This document shows positions 33,234 through 46,192 of a stretch of DNA of 64,000 nucleotides, piece by piece. The notes under the pieces were generated by a model. That model was not told the DNA's origin. It saw nothing but the letters and a program-made list of their open reading frames with translations, and did not search any database. Every line of letters begins with the position of its first letter. Position 1 is the stretch's first letter. The translations under genes were made by a program, and so were the position numbers. This stretch comes from Marivita lacus (GTDB taxonomy: Bacteria > Pseudomonadota > Alphaproteobacteria > Rhodobacterales > Rhodobacteraceae), in contig NZ_BMFC01000002.1 of assembly GCF_014637725.1 (NCBI RefSeq), positions 62,907 through 126,906 on the forward strand. The letters are read 5' to 3'.

Positions 33234-34829
33234 GTGATCGACCAAACCATCAAACCAGCAGATCTTTTCGTCATCGGTGGTGGCATCAACGGATGTGGCA
33301 TCGCACGCGACGCGTCGGGCCGCGGATTGTCGGTGACACTGGCCGAGATGAACGACCTTGCCTCGGCCACATCCTCGGCCTCGACCAAGCTGTTCCACGG
33401 CGGGTTGCGCTATCTGGAATATTTCGAATTCCGTCTTGTTCGCGAGGCGCTGGTCGAACGTGAAGTGTTGCTCAAGGCAATGCCGCATATCAGCTGGCCG
33501 ATGCGCTTTATCCTGCCTTATCATGAGGATATGCGGTTCGAATCCGACACGCCCACATCACGCCTGCTGAATTTCGTGATGCCGTGGATGAAGGGACGCC
33601 GTCCCGCCTGGCTGATCCGGTTGGGGCTGTTTCTCTATGACAACCTCGGGGGCCGCAAGATCCTGCCGGGGACCAGGACCCTGTCACTGGACGGAACGCC
33701 GGAAGGTGCGCCGCTGGAAGACCGGTTTTCCAAGGCTTATGAATATTCCGACTGCTGGATCGAGGATTCGCGCCTTGTCGTGCTGAATGCCCGCGATGCC
33801 GAAGCGCGCGGTGCCACGATCCTTCCCCGCACCAAGGTGCTGTCGGCAGCGCGCGAGGGTGACCTGTGGCGCGTAGAAACGCAAAATACCGAAAGTGGCG
33901 AGACCCACACGCATTACGCCCGGATGCTGGTGAATGCCGGTGGTCCGTGGGTGGGCGACATCATCCAGACCAAGGTGCGGCTCAATTCCACCGAAGGTGT
34001 GCGTCTTGTTCGCGGCTCGCATATCGTAACGCGCAAGCTTTACGATCACGACAAGTGCTATTTCTTTCAAGGTACGGATGGCCGGATCATCTTTGCCATT
34101 CCCTACGAGACCGATTTCACCCTGATCGGCACCACCGACGCCGAACACGACGATCCGTCCAAAACGCCCGAATGCACCCCGGAGGAACAATCCTACCTGC
34201 TGAACTTCGCCAACCAGTATTTCAAGCAGGACCTCGGCGATGCCGATGTGGTCTGGACCTATTCCGGCGTTCGTCCGCTTTATGACGACGGGGCCAGCAG
34301 CGCGACGGCGGCAACGCGGGATTACACGCTCAAGGTCGATGCCACCGGCGGCGCACCGGTGCTCAACATCTTTGGCGGCAAGATCACAACCTATCGCCGC
34401 CTTGCCGAAAGCGCGCTGGACAAGGTCTCCGAACATCTGCCCAATGTCAAAGGTCCGTGGACAGCCGGTGTCACGCTGCCCGGCGGGGATTTCCCGGTCG
34501 ACGGGTTCGACGCGCTTGTCGCGGACCTGCAAGACAAGTTTCCCTTCCTCGATGCCTTCTGGGCGCGCCGCCTTGCGCGCGCCTATGGCACCGAAGCGCC
34601 CGAGATCCTCGGGACCGCACGGGAAGCCGCCGACCTGGGCCGCGATTTCGGCGCGACCCTGACCGAGGCCGAGGTGAACTGGCTGATGTCACAGGAATAT
34701 GCCCACACCGCCGAAGACGTGGTGTGGCGGCGCAACAAGCTGGGCCTGCGCCTGAGCGCGGATCAAATCAAGGGTTTGGACAACTGGATGGCGGATCAGC
34801 GCCAATCCCGGTCCAAAGCCGCAGAATAG
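33234..34829 (+). CDS. glpD: Aerobic glycerol-3-phosphate dehydrogenase
   Basis: A 531-residue FAD enzyme with dinucleotide motif FVIGGGINGCGIARDASGRG, FHGGLRYLE, and the C-terminal GGKITTYRRLAE of GlpD. It oxidises glycerol-3-phosphate to dihydroxyacetone phosphate at the membrane and feeds electrons to ubiquinone. It starts at GTG 33234 behind GGGAGG. First gene of the glpDSTPQ-UVK operon; the order matches Rhizobium leguminosarum. Confidence 0.95.
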   Translation: MIDQTIKPADLFVIGGGINGCGIARDASGRGLSVTLAEMNDLASATSSASTKLFHGGLRYLEYFEFRLVREALVEREVLLKAMPHISWPMRFILPYHEDMRFESDTPTSRLLNFVMPWMKGRRPAWLIRLGLFLYDNLGGRKILPGTRTLSLDGTPEGAPLEDRFSKAYEYSDCWIEDSRLVVLNARDAEARGATILPRTKVLSAAREGDLWRVETQNTESGETHTHYARMLVNAGGPWVGDIIQTKVRLNSTEGVRLVRGSHIVTRKLYDHDKCYFFQGTDGRIIFAIPYETDFTLIGTTDAEHDDPSKTPECTPEEQSYLLNFANQYFKQDLGDADVVWTYSGVRPLYDDGASSATAATRDYTLKVDATGGAPVLNIFGGKITTYRRLAESALDKVSEHLPNVKGPWTAGVTLPGGDFPVDGFDALVADLQDKFPFLDAFWARRLARAYGTEAPEILGTAREAADLGRDFGATLTEAEVNWLMSQEYAHTAEDVVWRRNKLGLRLSADQIKGLDNWMADQRQSRSKAAE

Positions 34830-34839
34830 GGGGCCGGAC

Positions 34840-35928
34840 ATGACGCTTGAACTCAAAGGCGTGTCCAAGGTGGTCGAGGGGCAAACCCATATCTACCCCA
34901 CGGACCTGACACTGGAAAAGGGCACGATGAACGTGCTTCTGGGGCCAACCCTGTCTGGCAAGACGTCGCTCATGCGCCTGATGGCGGGGCTCGATGTGCC
35001 TGCGACCGGACGGATCATCTGGCAGGGCAAGGATGTCACCGGCATGCGCGTTCAGGACCGCAAGGTGGCGATGGTCTACCAGCAGTTCATCAACTATCCG
35101 TCGATGACCGTCTACGAGAACATCGCGTCCCCGATGAAGCTGATGGGCGTCGACCGCGCCGAGATCGACCGCCGCGTGCGGGACACCGCCGCGATGATGA
35201 AACTGACACCGATGCTCGACCGCAAGCCGCTGGAATTGTCCGGCGGGCAGCAACAGCGCTGTGCCTTGGCCCGCGCGCTGGTGAAGAATGCAGGGCTTGT
35301 CCTGCTTGATGAACCGCTCGCCAACCTGGACTACAAGCTGCGCGAGGAATTGCGGATCGAGATCCCCAAGATTTTCGAGGAATCGGGCTCGATCTTCGTC
35401 TACGCGACCACCGAACCCGAAGAGGCTCTGCTTCTGGGTGGCAATACTGCCACGCTGTGGGAGGGCCGGGTCACGCAGTTCGGTCCCACGCCCGAGGTCT
35501 ACCGCCAGCCGGTCGATGCCACCACGGCGCGGGTGTTCAGCGATCCGCCGATGAACTTCCTGCCAATCACCAAATCGGGCGACCAGCTCAGCTTTGGCGA
35601 CAACAAGACGACGCAGGCCATGGGCCGCCTTGCTGATCTGCCGGACGGCACCTACACCGCCGGGTTCCGCCCCAATCATCTTGAAATAGGTCAGCACGCG
35701 GGGGACGCCATGTTCTTTACGACGCGCCTGACCGTGACCGAGCTCACCGGGTCGGAAACCTTTGTGCATCTCGATCACCACGGCCAGCGCTGGGTCGGGC
35801 TGATCCACGGCGTGCACGATCTGAAACTGGGCGAGGATCTGACCGTGTGGCTCGATCCGCGGCATGTCTATGTCTTTGACGAACAGGGCAGGATGATCGC
35901 GCCAGCATCTTACGCGCTGGCGGCCTGA
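34840..35928 (+). CDS. glpS: Glycerol ABC transporter ATPase GlpS
   Basis: A 362-residue ATPase of the MalK/UgpC type: Walker A GPTLSGKTS, signature LSGGQQQRCALARAL, Walker B LVLLDEPLANLD, and a C-terminal regulatory TOBE-like half (~240-362). All catalytic motifs are intact, unlike those of GlpT. It starts 10 bp after glpD. In Rhizobium, GlpS and GlpT energise glycerol import. Confidence 0.92.
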   Translation: MTLELKGVSKVVEGQTHIYPTDLTLEKGTMNVLLGPTLSGKTSLMRLMAGLDVPATGRIIWQGKDVTGMRVQDRKVAMVYQQFINYPSMTVYENIASPMKLMGVDRAEIDRRVRDTAAMMKLTPMLDRKPLELSGGQQQRCALARALVKNAGLVLLDEPLANLDYKLREELRIEIPKIFEESGSIFVYATTEPEEALLLGGNTATLWEGRVTQFGPTPEVYRQPVDATTARVFSDPPMNFLPITKSGDQLSFGDNKTTQAMGRLADLPDGTYTAGFRPNHLEIGQHAGDAMFFTTRLTVTELTGSETFVHLDHHGQRWVGLIHGVHDLKLGEDLTVWLDPRHVYVFDEQGRMIAPASYALAA

Positions 35929-35938
35929 AGGAACGGAA

Positions 35939-37035
35939 ATGGCAAAGATCACACTCGATAACCTGGCACATTCCTACCTGCCCAATCCGAAATCCGAGGA
36001 TGATTTCGCTCTCAAGGAGCTGAATCACGATTGGGACGATGGCGCGGCCTATGCGCTTCTGGGGGCGTCCGGATGCGGAAAATCCACGCTTCTCAACATC
36101 ATATCCGGCCTTCTTCATCCCAGCCAAGGCCGCATCCTGTTCGACGGGCAGGACGTGACGCATGCCCCCACGGCCCAGCGCAACATCGCGCAGGTGTTCC
36201 AGTTCCCGGTCGTCTACGACACGATGAGCGTCTACGACAACCTCGCCTTCCCGCTGCGCAATCGCGGCTGCGACGAGACCTATGTGGCGCAGCGCGTGCA
36301 GGAAATCGCCCGGATGATCGGCATGGAAGACACGCTGCGCAAAAAGGCGCGCGGGCTGACCGCAGATGCCAAGCAGAAGATCAGTCTTGGCCGGGGCATG
36401 GTGCGCAAGGACGTGAACGCCCTGCTGTTCGACGAACCGCTGACCGTAATCGACCCGCATATGAAGTGGGAATTGCGCACGCAGCTGAAAAAGCTGCACC
36501 ATGATTTCGGCCATACCATGATCTACGTGACCCATGACCAGACAGAGGCGCTGACCTTTGCCGACAAGGTGGTGGTCATGTATGACGGTCGTGTGGTGCA
36601 GATCGGCACACCCGAACAGCTGTTCGAACAGCCGGAACACACGTTTGTCGGCTATTTCATCGGCTCTCCGGGCATGAATGTTCTGCCCGCCGAGGTCGAG
36701 GGCACCATGGCGAAAGTCGGCTCGCAGACCATCCCGCTTGCGGGCGGCTACCGACCGGCCAGCGGCAAGGTCGAGATCGGCGTGCGCCCCGAGTTTGCCC
36801 GCCTCAGCCAGTCCGAAGGTCTGCCCGTGACGATCCGTCGGATCGAGGATGTGGGCCGTCACAAGATCATTCGCGCGCAGTTCGAAGGCCATGACATCAA
36901 CATCATCGCAGGCGAAGACGACCCCGTCAGCGCCGACATGAACCGCGTCAGCTTCGATCCGGCGCATGTGAATGTCTATGTCAACGACTGGCGCATCGCG
37001 CCCGATCGCTCGCAATCCGTGGGGGAGGCCGCGTA

Positions 37036-37036
<1 letters not shown>
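35939..37036 (+). CDS. glpT: Glycerol ABC transporter ATPase GlpT with degenerate signature
   Basis: A 365-residue MalK-type ATPase with Walker A GASGCGKST and Walker B ALLFDEPLTVID, but the C-loop reads ARGLTADAKQKISLGRGM, lacking SGGQ. The rest, including the TOBE-like C-terminus, is normal. Paired with canonical GlpS, it implies an asymmetric ATPase pair. I believe the change may be shared by the GlpT family, which a comparison would settle. The stop overlaps glpP (TAATG). Confidence 0.9.
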
Positions 37037-37905
<869 letters not shown>

Positions 37906-37909
37906 GCCG

Positions 37910-38775
<866 letters not shown>

Positions 38776-38776
<1 letters not shown>

Positions 38777-39045
38777 TGACGGAACTACAAAAACAGCTGT
38801 GGGCTGCTCACGGTGGTGATTTCCTTGAACGCTTGGAGAAATTGAGAACTGGGCCACAGTACCGGTTGGAAGACGTTTTTGCTGCCGATTGGGAGGGCTT
38901 AGGCGACGGAACGCTAAGGCAGAACATCGGACGAGCGATTTCGGCGGCTTTCTTGGAAAAACACCCCGACATCGACCCAACTGTCTTTGAGCAAACCGTA
39001 GTGAACGGAACGCCGAACCGTATGCAATACAGGAGATTAAAATAA
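38776..39045 (+). CDS. Small ORF inserted in the glycerol operon, possibly DUF1413-like
   Basis: An 89-residue soluble protein with overlaps at both ends: TGATG with glpQ and TAATG with glpU. By hand count its G+C is ~50%, against ~60% in sampled glpQ. It uses TTG, CTA, TTA, AGG and AGA codons that are rare around it. The central part (YRLEDVFAADW, then LGDGTLRQNIGRAISAAF and a final NRMQYRRLK) resembles small DUF1413-type proteins, a tentative match. It is not part of the Rhizobium glp operon as I know it. Likely a recent horizontal insertion; function unknown. Confidence 0.75.
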
Positions 39046-39323
39046 TGGATCTCTCATGGATGGCATGGACATGGCCTACCGCGATCTTCTTCATGGTCAT
39101 CGCGAGCCTGCTGATCGTCTTCACGATCCTGGCCATCAAATTTCCCGAGACGCCGCGCACCGGCATCTTGCGGATCGAAACGACGCGGGGTGACCGTTTG
39201 TTCATCACGCTTCTGGGCAGCGCCTTCATCAACCTCGCCTGGCTTGGACTGGTCGGAGAAAACCAGCCTTGGGCCCTCGGGGTTTGCGCGCTCTATGCAC
39301 TCGCGGTGTTCCGCTGGGTGTGA
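39045..39323 (+). CDS. glpU: GlpU, small membrane protein of the glycerol transporter (DUF2160)
   Basis: A 92-residue protein with about three hydrophobic segments (starting MAWTWPTAIFFMVIASLLIVFTILA) and the conserved FPETPRTGILRIETTRGDRLFI loop of the DUF2160/GlpU family. It normally follows glpQ directly; here the small ORF sits between. The role in glycerol uptake is known only genetically. Confidence 0.88.
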   Translation: MDLSWMAWTWPTAIFFMVIASLLIVFTILAIKFPETPRTGILRIETTRGDRLFITLLGSAFINLAWLGLVGENQPWALGVCALYALAVFRWV

Positions 39324-39399
39324 CGAACACGCCGGCGCCCTCCCGATGACGGGGCGGCGCCAAACTTCAACCAAGTTCTCAATACCGGGGAGGAACCTA

Positions 39400-41112
39400 A
39401 TGAACTTGAACCTGAAATCCTCAACAGCGGCGCTGCTGATCCTTGCGGGTCCGGCATTCGCCGACATGGACGCAGCGCGTGCGTTCCTGGATGCAGAGAT
39501 CGGCGATATGTCGTCGCTCGACCGCGCCGCCCAGGAAGCCGAGATGCAGTTCTTCATCGACGCGGCCCAGCCCTTCCAGGGGATGGACATCAAGGTGGTG
39601 TCGGAAACCATCACCACACACGAGTACGAAAGCCAGGTGCTGGCACCCGCCTTCACCGCGATCACCGGCATTCAGGTTACCCATGACCTGATCGGCGAAG
39701 GCGACGTCGTTGAAAAGCTGCAGACGCAAATGCAGTCGGGCGAAAACGTCTATGACGCCTATATCAACGATTCCGACCTGATCGGCACCCATTGGCGCTA
39801 CCAGCAGGTGCGCAACCTGACCGACTGGATCGCCGGCGAGGGCGCGGACGTGACATTGCCGACGCTCGATCTCGACGATTTCATCGGCACGCAGTTCACA
39901 ACCGCACCGGATGGCAAGCTCTACCAGCTGCCGACCCAGCAGTTCGCGAACCTGTACTGGTTCCGCTACGATTGGTTCAACGACGAGCAGAACAAGGCGG
40001 ATTTCCAAGAGAAATACGGCTATGAGCTTGGCGTTCCGGTCAACTGGTCAGCTTACGAGGACATCGCCGAATTCTTTACCGGCCGTGACCTGAGCCGTAT
40101 GGGCGTCGAAGGCGAAGTCTTCGGCAACATGGACTACGGCAAGAAAGACCCGAGCCTTGGTTGGCGCTACACCGACGCGTGGATGTCGATGGCCGGCATG
40201 GGCGACGTGGGTGAACCCAACGGCCTTCCGGTCGACGAATGGGGCATCCGCGTGAACGAGAACTCGCAGCCCGTCGGTTCTTGTATGGATCGTGGCGGTG
40301 CGACCAACGCGCCTGCAGCGGTCTATGCCGTCGAAAAGGCGATCGAATGGCTGGAAAAGTACACGCCTCCCGCTGCGGCTGGCATGACCTTCTCTGAAGC
40401 GGGCCCGATCCCCGCTCAGGGCAACATCGCGCAGCAGATGTTCTGGTACACCGCCTTTACCGCGGACACCGTGAAGCCTGATCTTCCCGTGATGAACGAA
40501 GACGGCACACCCAAGTGGCGCATGGCTCCCAGCCCGCATGGCGTCTATTGGAAAGAAGGCCAGAAGGTCGGCTACCAGGACGTGGGGTCGTGGACGCTGA
40601 TGAAATCCACCCCGGTGGATCGTGCGCAGGCCGCGTGGCTCTATGCACAATTCGTCACCTCCAAGACCGTGGACGTGAAGAAATCCCATGTGGGACTGAC
40701 CTTCATCCGCGACAGCTCGATCAATCATGAAAGCTTCACCGAACGCGCACCGCGTCTGGGTGGTCTGGTCGAATTCTACCGCTCGCCGGCACGGACGGCA
40801 TGGTCGCCCACCGGCACCAACGTGCCTGACTATCCGCGTCTGGCACAGCTGTGGTGGCAGAACATCGGCGATGCCATGTCCGGTCAGAAGACCGCGCAGG
40901 AAGCGCTTGATGCGCTTTGTGAAGCACAGGAAGACGTGATGGCGCGTCTCGAGCGTGCAGGCGTCCAGGGCGATCTGGGTCCGGTCCTGAACGAAGAGCG
41001 CGATCCCCAGTACTGGCTCGAACAGCCGGGTGCACCATTCCCCAAGCTGGAGAACGAGGACGAAGAGCCTCAGACCATCGCCTATGATGAGCTGATCAAG
41101 TCCTGGCAGTAA
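39400..41112 (+). CDS. glpV: Glycerol ABC transporter binding protein GlpV
   Basis: A 570-residue extracellular solute-binding protein (family 1 type) with a Sec signal peptide (cleavage near AFADMD, residue ~21). It is longer than typical sugar-binding proteins, as GlpV proteins are. GGGGAGGA sits before the ATG. It captures glycerol in the periplasm for GlpPQST. A perfect 12-bp hairpin follows the stop. Confidence 0.92.
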   Translation: MNLNLKSSTAALLILAGPAFADMDAARAFLDAEIGDMSSLDRAAQEAEMQFFIDAAQPFQGMDIKVVSETITTHEYESQVLAPAFTAITGIQVTHDLIGEGDVVEKLQTQMQSGENVYDAYINDSDLIGTHWRYQQVRNLTDWIAGEGADVTLPTLDLDDFIGTQFTTAPDGKLYQLPTQQFANLYWFRYDWFNDEQNKADFQEKYGYELGVPVNWSAYEDIAEFFTGRDLSRMGVEGEVFGNMDYGKKDPSLGWRYTDAWMSMAGMGDVGEPNGLPVDEWGIRVNENSQPVGSCMDRGGATNAPAAVYAVEKAIEWLEKYTPPAAAGMTFSEAGPIPAQGNIAQQMFWYTAFTADTVKPDLPVMNEDGTPKWRMAPSPHGVYWKEGQKVGYQDVGSWTLMKSTPVDRAQAAWLYAQFVTSKTVDVKKSHVGLTFIRDSSINHESFTERAPRLGGLVEFYRSPARTAWSPTGTNVPDYPRLAQLWWQNIGDAMSGQKTAQEALDALCEAQEDVMARLERAGVQGDLGPVLNEERDPQYWLEQPGAPFPKLENEDEEPQTIAYDELIKSWQ

Positions 41113-41121
41113 GCTGCCTTT

Positions 41122-41158
41122 GATCGGGGCGCGCATTCCGCGCCCCGATCCCCTTTAT
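41122..41158 (+). terminator. Strong hairpin (partial terminator) after glpV
   Basis: GATCGGGGCGCG (41122-41133) pairs perfectly with CGCGCCCCGATC (41139-41150), loop CATTC, followed by CCCTTTATT. It may terminate part of the transcripts and stabilise the upstream mRNA, reducing glpK relative to glpV. Confidence 0.7.
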
Positions 41159-41238
41159 TCCCTTTCCTGTTTGATCCTTTCCAACTGTCCTGAAAAACTG
41201 GACCGATAAAACACGTCACCACGGGAGGCCCGCCGCAC

Positions 41239-42729
<1,491 letters not shown>

Positions 42730-42769
42730 AAGCCGCGTCGACGCGGCTTGAAGGGCTTTCGAAAGCCCT
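42730..42769. repeat. Two perfect TCGA-centred palindromes after glpK
   Basis: A 20-bp palindrome at 42730-42749 (AAGCCGCG TCGA mirrored) and an 18-bp one, AGGGCTTTCGAAAGCCCT (42752-42769), stand side by side between the convergent glpK and quinone oxidoreductase genes. They likely act as a bidirectional transcript end. Confidence 0.75.
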
Positions 42770-42777
42770 GTCCCGCG

Positions 42778-43767
42778 TTACCCCACCTTCAGCACGATCT
42801 TCCCGATATGGACCGAGCTTTCCATTCGCGCATGCGCCTGTGCGGCATCCTCCAGCGCGCAGATGCTGTCCATCACCGGCGCGATCCGGCCCGAGGCCAG
42901 ATGCGGCCAGACCTCGGATTCGAGATCGCGGGCGATGGCGGCCTTGGCGGCGACCGACTGGGGCCGCAGGGTCGATCCGGTGATCGTCTGACGGCGCATC
43001 ATCAGCGGCGCGAAATTGATCTCGGCCTTGGGGCCTTGCAGGAACGCAATCTGCACCAGCCGACCGTCATCGGCCAGTGCCCGCAGGTTGCGCTGGATGT
43101 AGTCGCCCCCCACCATGTCGAGGATCACATCCGCGCCGCCCATCGCGCCCATCAGATCGACGAAATCCACATCGCGGTAGTTCCACGCGGCCTCGGCCCC
43201 CAGCGCCACGCAGGCCGCACATTTGTCGGCGGATCCGGCGGTGGTGAACACCCGCGCGCCGCGCAGATGCGCCAGTTGGATCGCGGTTGTGCCGATGCCG
43301 GATGACCCGCCATGCACGAGGAATCGCTCCCCGGCCTGCAGGTCACCGCGCCGGAACACATTTGACCAAACGGTAAAGAATGTCTCGCAGAGCGCCGCCG
43401 CCTGATCCATCGGCATGCCCTCGGGCACTGGCAACGCATGATCGGCGTGGGTGGTGACGTATTCCGCGTAACCGCCACCGGGAAGAAGCGCTGTCACCGC
43501 ATCGCCCACGGTCCAGCGCGACACACCGGCACCGACAGCCGCCACGGTGCCAGACGCTTCGAGCCCGGGCAGGGGGGACGCACCCGCCGGAGGGTTGTAG
43601 GCTCCGGCCCGTTGCAGCGCGTCGGGGCGGTTGACCCCGGCATAGGCGACCTTGATCAGGATTTCGCCCGCCTTGGGCGCGGGCACCGGCACGGTCACGG
43701 GCTGCAGGACCCCGGGTCCGCCGTGGGTGGTGATTTCGATGGCGGTCATTGTAGCGGGAAGGGTCAT
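42778..43767 (-). CDS. NAD(P)H quinone oxidoreductase (zinc-free MDR family)
   Basis: A 329-residue medium-chain reductase of the quinone oxidoreductase type, without zinc cysteines. Landmarks are GVNRPDALQRAGAYNPPAG, the LVHGGSSGIGTTAIQLAH nucleotide site and SGTVAAVG. It reduces quinones or enals with NADPH. Start chosen at 43767; ATG 43749 is an alternative, and neither has a clear ribosome site. It is divergent from metY. Confidence 0.85.
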   Translation of the reverse strand: MTLPATMTAIEITTHGGPGVLQPVTVPVPAPKAGEILIKVAYAGVNRPDALQRAGAYNPPAGASPLPGLEASGTVAAVGAGVSRWTVGDAVTALLPGGGYAEYVTTHADHALPVPEGMPMDQAAALCETFFTVWSNVFRRGDLQAGERFLVHGGSSGIGTTAIQLAHLRGARVFTTAGSADKCAACVALGAEAAWNYRDVDFVDLMGAMGGADVILDMVGGDYIQRNLRALADDGRLVQIAFLQGPKAEINFAPLMMRRQTITGSTLRPQSVAAKAAIARDLESEVWPHLASGRIAPVMDSICALEDAAQAHARMESSVHIGKIVLKVG

Positions 43768-43931
43768 GGCGCTGCGGTCTCCTGTCTCGATCCTGCCCCT
43801 TGTGTCGCAGATTGCGCCCGCGCTGCAAGCCCGCAGTACGGTCGTTTCGCCCGGTGTCCCTGACTCGGAACGCTGTTCTTCAGGCACCCGACGGGCAGGG
43901 GGCGGCTGTTCTTTCGCGCAGGTCAACAGTT

Positions 43932-43943
43932 GTGAGGCCTCAC
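43932..43943. promoter_or_regulatory. Palindrome upstream of metY
   Basis: GTGAGGCCTCAC is a perfect 12-bp palindrome ~50 bp before the metY start, in the gap shared with the quinone oxidoreductase gene. Possible operator; no regulator can be named. No SAM-II riboswitch core was found. Confidence 0.4.
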
Positions 43944-43993
43944 GTGATGCCCTAATCCTGTGCGCAACCAGACAGTTCCAAGGGGAGAGAACC

Positions 43994-45283
43994 ATGACAG
44001 ACGGACCAAATTACGGCTTCGACACGCTTCAGATCCACGCAGGCGCACGGCCCGATCCGGCCACAGGCGCGCGGCAGGTGCCGATCTACCAGACCACCGC
44101 TTATGTCTTCCGCGATGCCGATCATGCGGCGGCGCTCTTCAACCTGCAGGAAGTGGGCTACATCTACTCGCGCCTGACCAACCCGACCGTGGCCGCGTTG
44201 CAGGAACGCATGGCGACGCTGGAAGGCGGGGTCGGCGCGGTCTGCTGTTCCTCGGGCCATGCAGCGCAGATCATGGCGCTGTTCCCGCTGATGGGACCGG
44301 GCAAGAACATCGTCGCCTCGACGCGGCTTTATGGTGGCACGATCACCCAGTTCAGCCAGACGATCAAACGCTTCGGCTGGTCCGCGACATTCGTCGATTT
44401 CGACGATCTGGACGCGGTGAAAGCGGCGATCAACGACGACACCCGCGCGGTGTTCTGCGAATCCATCGCCAATCCGGGCGGCTACATCACCGATCTGGAC
44501 GCGATCTCGGCCATCTCCGACGCGGCGGGCATCCCGCTCATCGTCGACAACACCAGCGCCACGCCGTATCTCTGCCGCCCCATTGAACACGGTGCCACTC
44601 TGGTTGTGCATTCGATGACCAAGTACCTCACCGGCAACGGCACGGTCACGGGTGGCGTCGTGGTGGACTCAGGCCGCTTCGACTGGTCCGCCAATGACAA
44701 GTTCCCGTCGCTCAGCGCGCCCGAGCCTGCCTATCACGGGCTCAAGTTCCACGAGACCTTCGGATCATTGGCCTTCACCTTCCACGGCATCGCCATCGGC
44801 CTGCGCGATCTGGGCATGACGCTCAACCCGCAGGCGGCGCATTACACGCTGATGGGGATCGAGACCCTAAGCTTGCGGATGCAGAAGCACGTCGAGAACG
44901 CCATGGAAGTGGCGGGCTGGCTCGAAACCCATGACGCGGTCGAAGCGGTGACCTATGCCGGTCTGCCGTCCTCGCCCTACAACCATCGGGTGGCCAGCAT
45001 TTGCCCGAATGGCGCAGGTGGGCTCTTCACGGTCAAGCTCAAGGGCGGCTACCAGTCCTGCATCAAATTCGTCGATGCGCTGCAAATCTTCAGCCACGTG
45101 GCCAACCTTGGAGACACGCGCAGCCTCGTGATCCACTCTGCCTCGACCACGCACCGGCAACTGACGCCCGAGCAGCAGGAAGCGGCGGGCGCGGGCCCCA
45201 GCGTGGTGCGCATTTCCATCGGCATCGAAGACCCGACGGACCTGATCGCGGATCTGGACCAGGCGCTGAACGCGTCGAAGTGA
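43994..45283 (+). CDS. metY: O-acetylhomoserine (thiol)-lyase
   Basis: A 429-residue PLP enzyme of the Cys/Met metabolism family: [21 protein letters not shown] start, [18 protein letters not shown], and the PLP lysine in [17 protein letters not shown]. It makes homocysteine from O-acetylhomoserine and sulfide, the direct-sulfhydrylation route to methionine. The start at 43994 follows AGGGGAGAG. Confidence 0.94.
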   Translation: MTDGPNYGFDTLQIHAGARPDPATGARQVPIYQTTAYVFRDADHAAALFNLQEVGYIYSRLTNPTVAALQERMATLEGGVGAVCCSSGHAAQIMALFPLMGPGKNIVASTRLYGGTITQFSQTIKRFGWSATFVDFDDLDAVKAAINDDTRAVFCESIANPGGYITDLDAISAISDAAGIPLIVDNTSATPYLCRPIEHGATLVVHSMTKYLTGNGTVTGGVVVDSGRFDWSANDKFPSLSAPEPAYHGLKFHETFGSLAFTFHGIAIGLRDLGMTLNPQAAHYTLMGIETLSLRMQKHVENAMEVAGWLETHDAVEAVTYAGLPSSPYNHRVASICPNGAGGLFTVKLKGGYQSCIKFVDALQIFSHVANLGDTRSLVIHSASTTHRQLTPEQQEAAGAGPSVVRISIGIEDPTDLIADLDQALNASK

Positions 45284-45286
45284 TCC

Positions 45287-45352
45287 GGAAGGCGTTTCGA
45301 AACGCCTTCCCGCATTTTCGAAAATGCGGTCAAGCCCGTTCGAACGGGCTTG
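45287..45352. repeat. Three consecutive perfect TTCGAA-centred palindromes
   Basis: Perfect palindromes at 45287-45310 (24 bp), 45310-45329 (20 bp) and 45331-45352 (22 bp), all centred on TTCGAA, fill the gap between the convergent metY and UPF0173 genes. Each can form an RNA hairpin on either strand, so they likely mark transcript ends. Confidence 0.85.
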
Positions 45353-45361
45353 CCGCCCACC

Positions 45362-46054
45362 TCAGAGGCTGATCGCCTCCATCACCTGCGGTTCGATCAC
45401 GTCCACATCCGGCAGCGCCCGCACCAGCCCTTCGGCGGATTGCTCCAGCGCCGGGAAGGTGCGGTAGTGGCACGGGATCAGCGTCTTGAAGTCGAAATAT
45501 CGTTTCGCGGCATAGGCCACGCCCGACATGTCCATCGTGTAATAGCCGCCCGCCGACAGGATGCCGATGTCGGGATTGTAGTAATCCCCGATCCAGTCCA
45601 TGTCGGCCATGATCGACGTATCCCCCGAGAAATAGAGCGTCTTGCCGTCGCCGCGCAGGATGAACCCGGTTTCCATCCCCATGTAGCGCGGGGTATCGCC
45701 GACCTGCATGGTTGAGGAATGCGAGGCTGGCACCAGCGTCACCGCCACATTGCCCAGCGTGATCGTGCCGCCCTTGTTGAAGGCATGGCCCTCTTTCGCG
45801 CCAAGTCCGTGCAGGTGTTTGGCGAGTTCCACCATGCCCGAGACCGGTGCGCCGGTCTTGCCCGAGATCTCGACCACATCCGCCGTGTGATCGCCATGTC
45901 CATGGGTCACGAGGATATGCGTCGCCCCCGCGATGGCCGCGTCCTTGTCCTGACCCTCCATCATCGGATTGCCGTTCAGCCACGGATCGACCAGCAGCAC
46001 CTGATCGCCGATCTCGATGCGGAACGATCCGTGTCCAAGCCATATGATGTTCAT
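45362..46054 (-). CDS. Metal-dependent hydrolase, UPF0173 (metallo-beta-lactamase fold)
   Basis: A 230-residue MBL-fold protein with THGHGDHTAD (HxHxDH metal site), GGYYTMDM and PCHYRTFP as in the UPF0173 family. The ATG lies 138 bp from bchE in the opposite direction; the gap carries the bchE regulatory sites. The substrate is unknown. Confidence 0.88.
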   Translation of the reverse strand: MNIIWLGHGSFRIEIGDQVLLVDPWLNGNPMMEGQDKDAAIAGATHILVTHGHGDHTADVVEISGKTGAPVSGMVELAKHLHGLGAKEGHAFNKGGTITLGNVAVTLVPASHSSTMQVGDTPRYMGMETGFILRGDGKTLYFSGDTSIMADMDWIGDYYNPDIGILSAGGYYTMDMSGVAYAAKRYFDFKTLIPCHYRTFPALEQSAEGLVRALPDVDVIEPQVMEAISL

Positions 46055-46123
46055 CTGAATGCCCTCCCTGTTGGTTCGGGAAGGCTAGCACAGCGACGGC
46101 TGTGGAAAAGGTCTGATGCTGTT

Positions 46124-46137
46124 TTGATCTGTGTCAA
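46124..46137 (+). promoter_or_regulatory. FnrL-like site upstream of bchE
   Basis: TTGATCTGTGTCAA fits the FNR consensus TTGAT-N4-ATCAA with one change. FnrL is known to activate bchE in Rhodobacter. It overlaps the first PpsR-like site. Confidence 0.6.
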
Positions 46138-46174
46138 TTTTTTCTGACGAACAAAGTGTCAGAATAAGTTGACA
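46132..46174 (+). promoter_or_regulatory. Tandem PpsR/CrtJ-type sites upstream of bchE
   Basis: TGTCAGAATAAGTTGACA (46157-46174) is an exact TGT-N12-ACA site with the preferred TGTCA..TTGACA ends. TGTCAATTTTTTCTGACG (46132-46149) is a near copy with one mismatch. Starts are 25 bp apart. PpsR/CrtJ represses photosynthesis genes in oxygen or light and often binds paired sites. Confidence 0.75.
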
Positions 46175-46192
46175 CATACGGGGAGAGTCGCA

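Noticed and set aside
43768-43993. SAM-responsive riboswitch upstream of metY
   Set aside because: Searched by eye for SAM-II and SAM/SAH cores; no matching conserved stretches or pseudoknot arms were found.
45287-45352. CRISPR or transposon ends
   Set aside because: The three palindromes have different arms and no spacers, no target duplications and no transposase; they fit transcript ends better.
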